From Lateolabrax maculatus (lineage: Eukaryota; Chordata; Actinopteri; Acropomatiformes; Lateolabracidae): a DNA stretch of 64,000 nucleotides. Positions within the stretch are counted from its first letter, which is position 1; every line of letters starts with the position of its first letter. The stretch lies in contig CM062196.1 in assembly GCA_031216445.1 (NCBI GenBank), forward strand, positions 25,121,501 through 25,185,500, written 5' to 3'. Below the pieces are notes generated by a model. It did not search any database. It had not been told where the DNA came from and saw nothing but the letters and a program-made list of their open reading frames with translations. Below are positions 49,840 to 61,390 of this stretch, in pieces. Position numbers and translations under genes: made by a program.

Positions 49840-50110
49840 GCTCTGCAGCGGAGAAGACGTCGCTGCGGTAATGTCAGATGAGTGAAAAAGGACAGGTGGA
49901 GCAGTTCCGTTCAGACAGCGAGAGTTTGGAAATGACAGCCAGGTTTACTGAGGAGAGTCGGCCTGTCGTACTGCAGAGCAGAGTGAAGCGGTGAGCTGGG
50001 ACTTTCCCACTAACCGATAGGATTCCTCCTAACGATAGGAGGAAACTACACCTGTGACCACGGTGACTGTGCACAACAAAGATGGTGACAGCTGTGACCT
50101 CAAAATTTGT
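49840..50110 (+). pseudogene. Broken immunoglobulin-domain fragment
   Basis: Plus-strand pieces read CSGEDVAAVMSDE, then in another frame GQVEQFRSDSESLEMTARFT and ESRPVVLQSRV, then GNYTC and VHNKDGDSCDLKI in further frames. Together they resemble one V-type Ig domain of the large fish families of Ig receptors: the strand pattern ends in the usual D/N-x-G-x-Y-x-C motif. In-frame stops (after MSDE and after VKR) and at least two frame changes make it non-functional. A short inverted repeat (TTCCTCCT and AGGAGGAA) sits just before GNYTC. The parent gene is not identified, and it could be part of a dispersed repeat. Confidence 0.42.
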
Positions 50111-50960
50111 ATGAGGGCAACAATTAAAAATGCATCAAAAAATTAAGACTTAAAAAAATCACGATAAAAACTAAAATCTAATTATATAATAATGACAAAA
50201 ACTAATGAAGTGACAAAATAAACACTGACCTGATAAGTTTGCCTATAATGTACAAGTCAAAATAGCAAGAATTGTTATTTGTCTAGGAGTAACAGTGAGA
50301 TTTAGCATTGAGAGTTGATAATGGCAGGGTCCGAATGATGGACGATAACATGTCCAACATGTTCTCTAAAGTCCAAAACCCCCAAAAGTCTTAAGGTTCA
50401 TTTCAGTCACCCAGATGGTAAAATGTCTGGAAAAAGTTGAATCCTAATCCTTGGACCAGAGTTTTTCTTTAGTCTTCATTTAAACATTTCCCTCTGAATA
50501 CCAAATACCCAATCTTTAAATGAGATGGAAAGTCAGTTGTTGACTTTTCCTCTTTTACCTACATTAACTTAATTAATTTCATGGGAGGACACCCCTGCAC
50601 CAGTCAGTGCCCCAGACCACCCCAGTCTGAAGTCCGGACACGCCACTGGAAACTATTGATGTTGTCATCTTTTTTCCTGGGTGGACGGTTCTGAAAACAG
50701 AAACATCACATTCAGCCTCCGGCCTTGTGCTCAAATCCTTAATGGAAAAATGACCCCAACAATGCTAATGGGGAAGTATCTTACGAAGACTCAGAGTGAG
50801 CCATCTAGGGGAATCTGTTCAGTCTGCAAAGGCAACAGTAATGGAGCTTCCTGCCCCATTTACCCTCACTCAAACCTGCCCACAGTGGTGTTCAGACAAC
50901 AGCTCACAATGCCTTTTTTCTGGGGGAATATAATTAGATTTAATAATTAGATTTTCGAAT
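50111..50960. other. Non-coding DNA, possibly repeat-derived
   Basis: No gene recognised. The phrase GTCCGGACACGCCACTGG near 50631-50650 is reminiscent of repeat ends in fish but is not diagnostic. Confidence 0.45.
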
Positions 50961-50962
50961 TG

Positions 50963-51173
50963 CCCCGTGGATTAACCTACTGTCCGTCTGGTGGCTAAAT
51001 CCCAGATCTGCTCCAGCTCATCCCTGTTCTCACTGACCCCTGCCCAAGTGCTCATGCCATTATCGTTCACACTGGTGTTAATAACATTAGGCTTGGGCAG
51101 AAAGTGAAGCTAAAAAAGGGTTTTGAAACAGTAGTGGATGCTCAGCAGAGTCACAGAAAAGGTACTGTTTTTA
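50963..51173 (+). mobile_element. SGNH-esterase relic of a retroelement ORF
   Basis: One plus-strand frame reads GLTYCPSGG, a stop, IPDLLQLIPVLTDPCPSAHA and IIVHTGVNNIRLGQKVKLKK. This matches the central part of the SGNH/GDSL-like esterase in ORF1 of CR1/L2-type LINEs. There the blocks are CYPGA (block II) and VHVGTNDI (block III with the conserved GxND). Here block III has become VHTGVNNI and an in-frame stop is present, so it is inactive. Ngaro-type elements can carry a related hydrolase, so the exact source element is uncertain. Confidence 0.5.
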
Positions 51174-51589
51174 ATTCCTATACAAAAAAAGAGATATGGA
51201 ATTTCTAGTTTTATTTATTTATTATTTTTAATTTTCAGAAAATCCAATTCATGTCATCTCACAAGTTGGCATAAATCAGGTTTCCATCCAAATTGAGCAC
51301 AGTTTTAAAACCAAATTTCCAGAAAATCAACAAAACAAAATGTGAATGAATGCTTTTTTCCGTCCACAATGGCTATGTAAATGTTTGGAGTCGGGCACTT
51401 CAATATAAACAGTTGGTGGTGCATATTCTCCAGTTAGGTGCCATTACACCAGTCAACCAAAACGTTGTGGAAAAAGGGACGGAATCATGGTATATATGTT
51501 TGTTTCATGTATTAATTCTCCTTGTGGCTCCACACAGACTGCTCTGTAAAACCTTTGTGTAGATGGAGATTTTTTTCTTTCTCCTCTCA
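51174..51589. other. Non-coding DNA, nothing recognised
   Basis: AT-rich sequence next to the esterase relic; may be part of the same old insertion. Confidence 0.4.
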
Positions 51590-52085
51590 GTGCAGCCAAT
51601 CAGATTCAGCACAAAGCAGTAACGTCAGCGTTCTGTCAGAGGCAGAGCAGACGGTCACGCTGAGGCAGGCAGCAGCTACACAAGAGCCTCAGACTCCCAA
51701 CAACCACCTCCATCAGCTTTCCCGCTAAAGTCTCCGTCTTATCTGACAAACACGACCACGCCTCTTGTGTTGTTGTTGAACGAGACGTCGGACAAACACC
51801 CGAAAAGTGCACCCCTAGTGTCAGTTTACGGGCTAGGTAGCTAATTGGCTGCTCGGCTGCAGCACATTAAACAGCAGGTAGACGTCTCCTGGGTTCGGTC
51901 AGATGCTGCTGTGCTCCTGACTCTTCAGCACCACTAACAACACGCTGTCTGCCCATGACATGTAGGCTACACCGACACCAACTTTGTTAAGTTTTGTTGT
52001 GTACTCCTGTCGTTCCCTACGGTGTAACACGGACAGCCCGCCAATCGCTGTCAATCAAACACTGACACGCCCCTGAGAGGAGAAG
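51590..52085. other. CpG- and CCAAT-containing stretch
   Basis: A 500-base segment richer in GC and CpG than its flanks, with CCAATCAG near 51597, CCAATCGC near 52041 and CACGCCCC near 52067. It could be a promoter for an unseen gene or part of a dispersed repeat. No credible frame or donor was found. Confidence 0.3.
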
Positions 52086-53013
52086 GAGCATTTCTGATAT
52101 TTCCCCAAATATTTTCTTTTCTTCCTTTCAATAATAAAATATTATGAACAAATACATTTAAAAACACAGTGATGTTATTTTTGACAACAGAAAGGGACGA
52201 CTAAATGTGATTACAGTTGGACTTAAAGTCCCATGCTTCATGTATGTCATGATCTTTTTGCTAAATCTGTTTCTTTTGCACACACCAACTTTTTAACATT
52301 TTTTACGGTATTTTTTTCTGCACAACTTGAAAAAGCACACAAAAAAGAAGTGGATGCAGAAGCTCACACTGATTCACTTTAAGCCAGGGTATAACGTTAA
52401 AGATTTGGATCACACCTTGAAAATGTGAGTGCTGTGGGTCTTGCATCATATGTTTTAAGTTTGAAGGATGAAGAAATGCAACTAAAACAAAAAATAACTT
52501 TTGGGTTAAAGCACTTTTCGTTTGGTGAAAAGAATTGCATTGAATAATGCTCTAATTCCCCATTTTGAGCAATTTCAGCCCAGTTCACTGGCTTCAAGAT
52601 GTAGAAAGTGGTAACTGTATTATGAAACTGGATGCCACATTATAGGATAGTGCCAATTTACCCATATGGCATATTGTTTTCTCTTCCTGGTTTGTTTTCC
52701 TTCCCATTCCCTGGCCTCCTTGGTTTTGGTCCCATACAGCATGTGCATTAGAGTCCTTTTTAGCCAAGCTGGGTGACTTCCTGCTGGCTCGCTGCACACA
52801 AAAAATGACAGGGCTCGAGCCTGAGTGATCCATTGCAACAATGTCCCCCGTTAAACGTAAAATATCCCATCACCTCCATCTCTTCACACCCAGTTGTCCC
52901 CCATACAATAAAAGGCTGAATCAAAGCTTTTTTAGATATTACAAACTGCATCAACTTTTATTACAAAAAAAAATTACCATTTGACACCTTCAACTTTGAT
53001 TGTCATGACTTAA
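52086..53013. other. Non-coding DNA, nothing recognised
   Basis: Frames at 52397-52954 have no family resemblance. Confidence 0.5.
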
Positions 53014-53420
53014 AATCAGAATCAGGTTTACTGCCGAAGTTTTCAAATACAAGGAATTTGCCTTGGTATTATGATGTATAACAATAAACATAGTAAGAGA
53101 TAAAAGACAAAAAAATCAAGTATTATAAAAGTCATGAAACGTAAACAGAAAAATGGACAATAGAAATACGATACGTGCAAAAGTTCCCAGTATGAAGCAT
53201 AAAGAAAATGTGCAATGTACAGACATAATAATCCACAATATGTCTGTTAATGTAAACTGTAGTGTCTTTGGGGGGTGTAGGGGTCCATGTCTTGTCTTGG
53301 TACCGGACCTTGTTGATCAGGCCAGCTGCAGTCGGGAAGAAACTGTTCTTGTGGCGTGAGGTTTTGGTCCTGATGGACCGCAGCCTCCTGCCGCAGGGGA
53401 GTGTCTCATGGAGCGCACTA
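53014..53420 (-). mobile_element. Non-LTR retrotransposon 3' end (Rex1/CR1-like)
   Basis: The minus strand encodes LHETLPCGRRLRSIRTKTSR then HKNSFFPTAAGLIN, typical of the last residues of a fish LINE reverse-transcriptase protein. A 3' untranslated region ends with the reverse complement of ATCAGAATCAGGTTTACTGC and AATACAAGGAATTTGCCTTGG, a very common teleost repeat phrase. It is 5' truncated with no RT core. Assignment to Rex1-like is from memory of the family. Confidence 0.65.
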
Positions 53421-53499
53421 AACCACTTCTGATCTTTGAGCCATAAGATATAAAACTTACCAGAAAAACTGTTCCGAAAATGAAACAAATGTCTTAAAT

Positions 53500-55248
53500 A
53501 AATTCTGATATCACTTTAATCATATTTTGGGTGTATATTTGGTATGTATTCACAGTATTGTTAATTGGCCCCCGTAGATGGAGCAGGGACCCCCAAGAAA
53601 GATACTACTGGCCCCTATAGACCCCCTCCAGAAAATCTGGCTAAAACACTGAAAATAGAACAAAAAGAACAAACTGACAACTAATTTTCAGCTCTCCTTA
53701 TGGCTCAAATAATAAAAAGAGTGTTTGTGATGCCCAGGAACGATTTGGCTGCAGAGCAGACTACCTTTTACTGGACACAAACACACGCAGTACGGGACTC
53801 TACCAGCAGTTCTCTGCCTAGTCCTTGACATAGTCCTTTGCTTTCTGTAGTCTTTAGTTGACTGCTTCCTAAGGCCTTTGGGTCTTATTGATCACACCTC
53901 CGCCTCCACAGATGAATCAAACAGATGGGTGTGTGAATGAGAGCGCACAAAGCAAAAGCATGAAAGTACAAACCGCGCATATGCAAACAAGCAGTCAAAA
54001 CGTTTGTGGTGTAGCGTGATAGACGATGAAGATAATGTGATCAGTAATAATGTGGTGAGGTGTCAATCTGGACCACTTAAACCAGTCTGTGATTTGGTGT
54101 CTGTGTCTCCAAACCTCCACTGACATTGTGTTGACATTTATATTGATGTCTTTTACTCATTAATGTGAATATGCATTTATATTACCAGTGAATTGATCAG
54201 GTTACCAGAAAGATAATTTGAGTTAAAATACATTCCAAGTGTGTTTGAGTGTGTTCCTCTTAGATAGTCACATTCCTTTGTCAGACACACTGACTTAATT
54301 GTATGTGACTATTTCATTTTCTGTGCATATATGCAGAAATCTACATATACACATATGTACACACTGTCTGTATACCAGGTGTTGTATATGATTAACATTT
54401 ACGCCTTTTGTTTCTAAAATCCTATAATTAGGCTATTAAGTGGACAATGGTCTACTTAATCATATTATGTTTGGTATCAATTAGCGGCAGAGCATGTCAC
54501 TCTTCCAAAACATGGTTAGAATTATAGTTTTAGTAAATTTGATTCATTTTCAATCCTATAGGAAAAATTATGACAAGTAAGAAGTAAAATAGTAGAGGAG
54601 GAGAAGGAGAAGGAGGAGGAAAATGTTCACGCCACGGACATCAGCTGTCAATGCTTTCTACGACAGACCACTACAAAGTAAGAGTGAGACAAAGAGCTTA
54701 GCTCTTGGCTTGAAAACACTCTCAGAACCCTGGACTGTGCGGCTCTATACATGCCACAACTAGCCAACTCTGAAAACCAGAACTTTCTGAAGAAACCTTT
54801 AAGATATCATGCTTGATCTGGTCTGGTGGTCTTCATCTACTATTCATCGCTGTATTCTTTTGAGTTTATTCATTCATTCATGTGTCCTTTGAGTATTCAT
54901 CCTTTGCAAGGTCTTTGATTTATCCTCTTATCTGTATGTTTAGTAGTTAGTTGTGTGTATTAGCTGAATACATATGTAATTTATAAAGAACCTTATTATG
55001 TAAGTTTGTATTTATGAAATATTACAGTCACTGTACATGAGTAAAGACCTCCATGGCAACCTTCAGATCAAGGCTAGATTAAGTAAAGGCTATCAAAATG
55101 TTCTCATCAAGGACTGATGAGTGGTGCTCTGTAAAACTTGAATAAAATATGGTAAATATAAAATAAATCCTTTAGTCCTTTAATATCCAGAAGTGAGTTT
55201 AGATAAACACCTTCCCTTCAAAATAAAGTTATCTGTTATGATAATTTA
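53500..55248. other. Non-coding DNA, nothing recognised
   Basis: A purine-rich patch (GGAGGAGAAGGAG type) lies at 54595-54622. No gene recognised. Confidence 0.5.
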
Positions 55249-55348
55249 ATGAGGATGCCATATACCCCTACAGTGGTGAAACATGGATTCTCCTGCATCA
55301 CCAACACACACCTACCTGCAATGCTCCACACCTGGACGCACACAAGCG

Positions 55349-55390
<42 letters not shown>

Positions 55391-55442
55391 ATACTGATGA
55401 AACACACACCCTTCAAACACTTACCTACATAACTTTAATGCC

Positions 55443-55476
<34 letters not shown>

Positions 55477-55688
55477 ATGCATGTGCACTAGTCATGTCAC
55501 CCACTCCTAAGATACCATATGCACCTAACCACATAAGCATAATGGCACACACACATCCACAAACTTATGATATCATGCACACACACCACTGTAATACCGC
55601 AAATACCTGCCTCATACCACTGCAACACACACACTTGCAAAACCCAGTGTAATTCCAGTGCAATATCACAGTCAAAACAGGTACGGTG

Positions 55689-55736
<48 letters not shown>

Positions 55737-55960
55737 ACACACATTTCCAGCCTTCCTCATAACTCGGGATGTCATCCAAGTAAAACACCTCCACGCACCT
55801 GTGATGTCTCACACGGGTCCAGCATCCACACAGTGCACCTGCAGCAGTACACATCTACAGAACAATACCCGTGGACACCTGCAACACCAGCTGTACACAC
55901 ACATCTTTCAAGGACCTGTATATTGTATCAAACATCTTGTTAAAAGCTTACCGAGCCAAT
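55249..55960 (+). repeat. AC-rich microsatellite cluster
   Basis: CA tracts lie at about 55351-55386, 55442-55468 and 55690-55735. The 700-base region is rich in A and C on the plus strand even between tracts (CACACC, CATACC, ACACACATC). The H/T-rich frames are artefacts. Confidence 0.85.
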
Positions 55961-57030
55961 AGCATCTCCACTAGCATCTGTAACTCCGTGGGTTTTTTTC
56001 CTGAAAGTCCTGGATGGTAAAATTCCAGCACCTTGTAAAACATAAAACGGCAATTATTTCATTATGGGGTGGGACCGGAATCTCCAGAACAGCTACTAAA
56101 AGGGCAGTGTGGCGTGATGAAGTTTCTGAGGTAAAAAATTTACTTTTAAGGCAACATGGAGGAGAAGTCCTTATAGTTCTACAATATATGGTAGATCTAC
56201 AATTCCATGACAACCGGACAAATTCCATCTGCTGATTAAGACAAAAGCGCCAGAAGAGCAAAGAAATTGACTTGGCAACAACTGTTTTTGTTGTCAAAAA
56301 CAACATATCCCATCAGTGCCGATTTGTGATTTGCACACATTCAAAGCTCCACTGGGAGCTGTAGATCTGGCAAGAATCTCTGGACAATGATTGTTTGAGA
56401 ATATCAAACCCAGAAAGTACAGAACAAGGAAACAACAGCAAAGAGTCAACAACAGAAGGATAAAGTGAATTTAGAAGACTCTTCCATTAAAAAGCTTCCT
56501 GTTCTGCAACCAACTGTCAAGTCTTAGAAGTTTTCCAAAGGAAATGAACCCTCCACAGCAGAAGTGTCAGGTACGCACGGAGCGTCCCACAGGGGACTTG
56601 TAACCAAATGCGATAGAGCAACAAAGCAACAGCGTGGTACTGGAACATTCTTATAAACGATACATAAAGAAAGCAGAGCGAGCAGATTCACTGTTATGTA
56701 GCGGGATCTGAGCAGCAGTGGAGAGTGAGAGAAAAAAAAATACACAGAGGAAGTTGATCCACTAAATAATTATGTGTTTTGGGTTTAAAATGCATCCAGT
56801 GACCCCCAAGTATGTATTTAGGTCTAGGTACTAAAGTCACATTGGAAAAAACTTCCAGCTACTACTCACTGTATTTTTATGAAGTTATACCACATAAAAG
56901 CAGGGAAGGTTTCACCTAATCTGACTGAGATGAAAGTTTAGTTTCTTATGTAATATGTAATTTAAATGTGAATACCATGTCAAGGAATCACAAAAGTCTT
57001 TAGCATACATTATCTATTCGCCATGGATAT
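55961..57030. other. Non-coding DNA, possibly old repeat at 56030-56270
   Basis: The stretch 56030-56270 has a texture I associate with dispersed fish repeats, but I cannot place it. No gene recognised. Confidence 0.4.
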
Positions 57031-57036
57031 CTATAG

Positions 57037-57300
57037 CAAAATTCCATGACAATCTGTCAAATAGTTGTCGAGATGTCTCACTCTGAACTACAAATGTCAC
57101 CTTCATGGTGTCACTGGAGGAAAAGTCAGGGGATCACCAGCCATCAGTAGGATACATCCTCTGGGGACGAACGTCTGGCATATTTCAACAATTACTGGAT
57201 GGATTGCCATGAAATTTTGTGCAGTCTGGGCCAAAGTGATGGACCGACTGACAGGCTGAGCTCGTCATCCCCAGAGCCATGCCGCCAGCATGGCTAACAA
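57037..57300. repeat. Dispersed teleost repeat with inverted arms
   Basis: Arms 57037-57070 and 57186-57219 are inverted copies, about 26 of 34 bases matching, separated by 115 bases. Phrases such as TTGCCATGAAATTTTGTGCA, GGAAAAGTCAGGGGATCACC and CCAGAGCCATGCCGCC are familiar from a very common teleost repeat. Class unknown; non-coding. Confidence 0.6.
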
Positions 57301-58184
57301 TCCAATTAAAAAAACATTTCCAGTGTTTTATTTTAAAAATTTTAGGGATCTTCATTGTAATAAGCAGCTCATTCAGGTTTTCTGCCATTTCTCTCTTCTA
57401 GTGAAAGCACTATTTCATGTTTGTCGCAATGTTTCTTGCAGCATTAGAAAACAACATTTTGACAAATGGCAACATAATCTCTTGAACATAGTGTGAACAG
57501 ATCTATTCCAGTACACATTTTCAAATATTTAAATATGTCTTTCTGTTTTAGTATGTTGTGCCACTTTATCACCTCCATCACCTTTCTGGCAAAGGCAATT
57601 TGCTTGGTTACGCGTTATTGTGCCTCTGTGTGACTTAACGCCTTTAAACATTGTATTTTAATTAACTGGCACCCTTTTATACCTCATGCAACTGTGGGGA
57701 CAGCATTAGTCAAAGTGATTCCATGTACTTTTATTTGTCAGTGTCTGAAAGTCCTGGTGTGACCTTCAACGAGAAGAAATGACATGTCTCCCAGCGATAA
57801 TGGCGTGTCTTCCCATTCTCTCCGCCTCTTTCATCATCTCATTGCATCTTTTTTTTTTCCCCCGCCCGTTGCTGTGATTGTTATTCCAGCAGTGAGGACT
57901 GAGGGTGGCCTCGCTGATATTTCATCATCTATGGACACAGATTGGCCTGTTGTCTTCACAGTGGGTATTTTTGTAACCCCCTCATCTTTTGGCTTGCACT
58001 GTCTGAGAGAACAGATTGTCATTATTTGCAAATGGGATTGCACAAGCACGCACACTTCAAATGAATCACAAGTCTGACAATAGGTTTGGATTTGATTAAA
58101 TAAGTCAACTCAAGGTTTTTGTAGTTAAATTTTCTTACTACACATACGTGGGTTACCTAAGCAATACATTCTAATCCATTTTGC
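57301..58184. other. Non-coding DNA, nothing recognised
   Basis: No gene recognised; frames at 57784-58077 are mutual shadows. Confidence 0.5.
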
Positions 58185-58330
58185 TGACAGTATTTAAGTA
58201 CAGTACTCAAGTACAACTATAGGTTGTCAGATAATTGCAGTAAAGTAAAAAAAAAACAAATATTTTAAATACAATTCATTATTAGAGGTCCCAAACTTTT
58301 TTGGCCTGTGAACCGTTACAAACAGGCAGT
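58185..58330. repeat. Dispersed repeat fragment left of the split-repeat element
   Basis: TTTAAGTACAGTACTCAAGTA and AGGTCCCAAACTTTTTTGGC resemble a teleost repeat; related words in the opposite orientation occur at 61955-62270 on the other side of the element. Confidence 0.35.
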
Positions 58331-58510
58331 GAAATCTCCTGTCACAGTTCTTAAATGTCTTTCAGATGACTTTCCATGTAGTGCGATCATTAAGTTTATT
58401 ATTTTCCTATACTTTGGTTTTTGACATTCACATCAGCCACAGCTGTACTTTGTCTTTTATTGGAGCTGATTAACAGAGTTTCAGGAGCTGGACCACACCT
58501 CAACCATTCC

Positions 58511-58577
58511 AATTCCGGCACTCCCATGAATATCGACCTAACCCTCTCCTCCCCCTTTTGCTCTCGCATTCGGTGCC
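58511..58577 (+). repeat. Split direct repeat A, copy 1
   Basis: Runs from AATTCCGGCACTCCCATGAA to GCTCTCGCATTCGGTGCC. It agrees with A2 at roughly 60 of 67 positions. Confidence 0.85.
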
Positions 58578-59539
58578 AAAACCGAGAGCAGCAACATCAC
58601 CATGAGTAGCAGCTACCAGAAAACGAACTACCACTTCATTTTACGAGCACCAGCATCATCCACTCACCTCGTCTTGAGCCTGGACTTCTTCTCAGTATGG
58701 CCACTGAACAACGATCTATTCCATCAGTTCACGCCAGCAGACCTAGCAATGAAAGCCTTAAACTTCCCCACCGCCTGCATGCCTGAGACACCGCTCTCCA
58801 TAATCCACAAGACGTGCAGGAATAGAACGAGTCCAGTTAAGCGTCAACGCAGTCTCTTCTATGGTCTGTATCCCGCCCGGTTCAGCTCTAATCAACGTAC
58901 AAAACAACCATGGTTCACCCGATGATTCCTCCACGTCTCCCAACCCACTTCCCTCATCAGAAAAAGAGGAAGAGCAAATTCATGGACACTCCGCCGCTGT
59001 CGCCGCAGTATCGCCTCCGAGGAAAACTTCAGCCCCTAGACAACGTCCTGGCCTCACAACACACCTCCAGTAGCAGCGCCGCCGCGCTCCAGAGAGGTCC
59101 CCCAACAACCAGGCTTCAATAAAACAGTTCCCATTGGACTGTAACCACTATTAAAAAAAAAAAAAAAGGAATCCCATTTCACAGAACAGACAATAGAATA
59201 AAACTTTCAACACACTCAGGTCAGCCTGCCATGCCCACCGATCTGTCAACACCTGGTCTTTTCCAGGTGACATCATCATGCACGAACCAACCAACAACAC
59301 GTTGTGACGTCAGCACCCACATTAAAGGTGAAGTCATATCCTACACCCCCCAAACCAAAAAAAAGAAAAAATAAAAACCCAAAAAAGGGATTTGGCAACC
59401 AGAGAAGAAGAAAAAACACACACCAGAGCTTCAGAAAACAAAAAAACTCCACTCCAAACAGTCCACCTTCCACCAGGCCTGTCTTCATCATCCAGGGAAA
59501 ATGACAATGGGATGACAGACCCCCTTAGCCTTCCAACTC
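58578..59539 (+). other. Interior of the element: broken gag-like frames
   Basis: Overlapping short frames include one with Ser/Pro-rich and basic stretches (SSEKEEEQ, SPPRKTSAPRQRPG) and one Lys-rich stretch near 59340-59410. This is the texture of a gag region, but no zinc knuckle or known domain is seen. An A15 run lies at 59153-59167. Function is not assigned. Confidence 0.3.
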
Positions 59540-59844
59540 CAGCAACCAACACAGCTTGCACTAGTTGGGGCTCCAGGCACCAAGATCCCAGTTCCCCTCG
59601 CTGTCCACATCCAACAACCACAGTAGTTTGCTCCAGCTGAGGCGTTCGGCACCACTTCCAGCAACTGATGCAGCTTTCTCTAGCAGGGTCTCCTGGCACA
59701 GAGTTGCCAGTGCCCCGCATCACCTTCCAGCAACCAGCTTTCTCCAGTCTGGCATTCAGCAACGAGTTGCCAGTGCTCAATGATGCCTACTTACAGCAAC
59801 CACAGCAGCTCCAGCTGGGGCTCCTGGCACAGAGTTGCCAGTGC
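59540..59844 (+). repeat. Five-unit degenerate tandem repeat
   Basis: Units starting CAGCAAC or CAACAAC at about 59540, 59612, 59659, 59728 and 59793, with spacings of 72, 47, 69 and 65 bases. Each carries variants of CTCCAGCTGGGGCTCCTGGC and AGAGTTGCCAGTGC. Units 3 and 5 are most alike. In one frame they encode Gln/Pro/Leu-rich repeats. Confidence 0.75.
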
Positions 59845-61033
59845 ATAATATAATTAACATAATTATACAGATCTTGCACTCCTTATCATGCCTTTCATCC
59901 ATCAACCACCAGCCGACAAATTCCTTGAAGGATACCAAGGGCACTTCCAACCGAAAGGAGAACAACCAACCGTTCCAGAGAGCTCACTCCCACAGAGTTC
60001 ACGTATGCTTTCTCTCTTCAGAGACATACTCTATCCTCAATTTCCATCCCACTGGCATGAAATGGATGATCACATGGCCATCATCCTTAATCTGGCCCTC
60101 GTTTCACATCCGAGACCCATCTCCAGCAGTTTAATGAGGACAACATACTAAGGCACACTTGACAATGAAATTTGGTGCTGCAATTTTGGCACTCGTGCAG
60201 CCCTACCGAGTTCATTATGTGGTGCCCAGTCTCACCAAACCTTGTCCTGTTCCATTCCCACCCACGTGAAGCCACACTGAGCCCAGACAAGAGCTTCAGC
60301 TTTCTCACTTATCGTCAACAGCCGCTTCAGCACTCATACTTTCAAACCAGCATCGTCAGCCCCATCCGTTATCTTTCCCGTAACCAACATCATAAATCAA
60401 AAGGCAAAACCATCATGCAGCTTCTAGGCAGAGGCCATGCCCACCCTGCGTGCCCTCATAACAGATTGGTAAAAATGTATTAATTAACAGATAGATAAAT
60501 AATCCCACCACCCTTGAACAACATTTTATGGGACAGTTCCAGCCGTGCCAAACGCCATCCATTCTTTCGCCACCTAATCTGGCACTCCTTCACACACCAA
60601 TATGTTCTCCGCATAGTTTATATCACTGACTCTGTCTCGCTTCTCATTCCCTAACCTCCCCATCGTTCGATCTCATCATCATCATGACCTGCTTCATAAC
60701 CTAAGCCCATTCAGCAATGGCCGTCAGAACTCACACCTTTAAAGTTTACCAAAGCAGCATCAGTTTCTTTTCTAAGCTTCTAACCGACAGCAAGGTGCAC
60801 TGGTGCTGCTACCTCAGCCTCCCGGAATAGCATCCCAGAACACCCGTGTCATGGATTGACGGTCTTCCCAAGCGGGCCATCATTATATCCGTTCAGATGT
60901 CAGATCTCAGTTCTGCTCAATCTTGTTTAAAGTAACTGGAGATTTTGGGTGTTGACCGTGTCCCCGGTGCCATGGTGGATTCCTTATCTAAGCTCTCCAC
61001 AACGCAACCGCCATCGGAAGAATTGAGCGAGCC
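59845..61033 (+). other. Interior of the element: unassigned broken frames
   Basis: An open piece at 59888-60151 (FIHQPPADKFLEGYQG, then SHWHEMDDHMAIIL) is interrupted by stops further on. Similar words (ACTCATACTTTCAAACCAGC near 60335 and ACTCACACCTTTAAAG near 60729) hint at an internal duplication. I do not recognise a domain. Confidence 0.3.
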
Positions 61034-61070
61034 GGGCCTCGCACACAATCATCATCACCATCATCATCTT

Positions 61071-61129
61071 CATCATCTGTAAATAAATCTTTAAACGTAT
61101 TTGTTAATGGTGTGGTCCTTGCTAGTGAA
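61071..61129 (+). repeat. Split direct repeat B, copy 1
   Basis: CATCATCTGTAAATAAATCT to TGTGGTCCTTGCTAGTGAA; about 54 of 59 positions agree with B2. Preceded by GGGCC and CACAATCATCATC, also seen before B2. Confidence 0.85.
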
Positions 61130-61166
61130 TTTGAGCTAATTAGCATGAATAGCATGAATTGGAGCT

Positions 61167-61233
61167 AATTCTGGCACTCCCATAAATACCGACCTAACCC
61201 TCTCCTCCCCTTTTCGCTCTCGCATTCGGCGCC
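61167..61233 (+). repeat. Split direct repeat A, copy 2
   Basis: AATTCTGGCACTCCCATAAA to CGCATTCGGCGCC, 37 bases after B1. Confidence 0.85.
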
Positions 61234-61390
61234 CCTCCCACTTACCCTTTTTCTCTCTCCCTATTTCTTCCTCTCTCCTCTCCTCTCCTCTCCTCTCTCC
61301 ATAGGATCCTGAGGGGGTTCGTTGGGCCCGCGTCACAATCATTATTATTAATATTATTATCATCATCATTATCATCATTACCATCATCAT

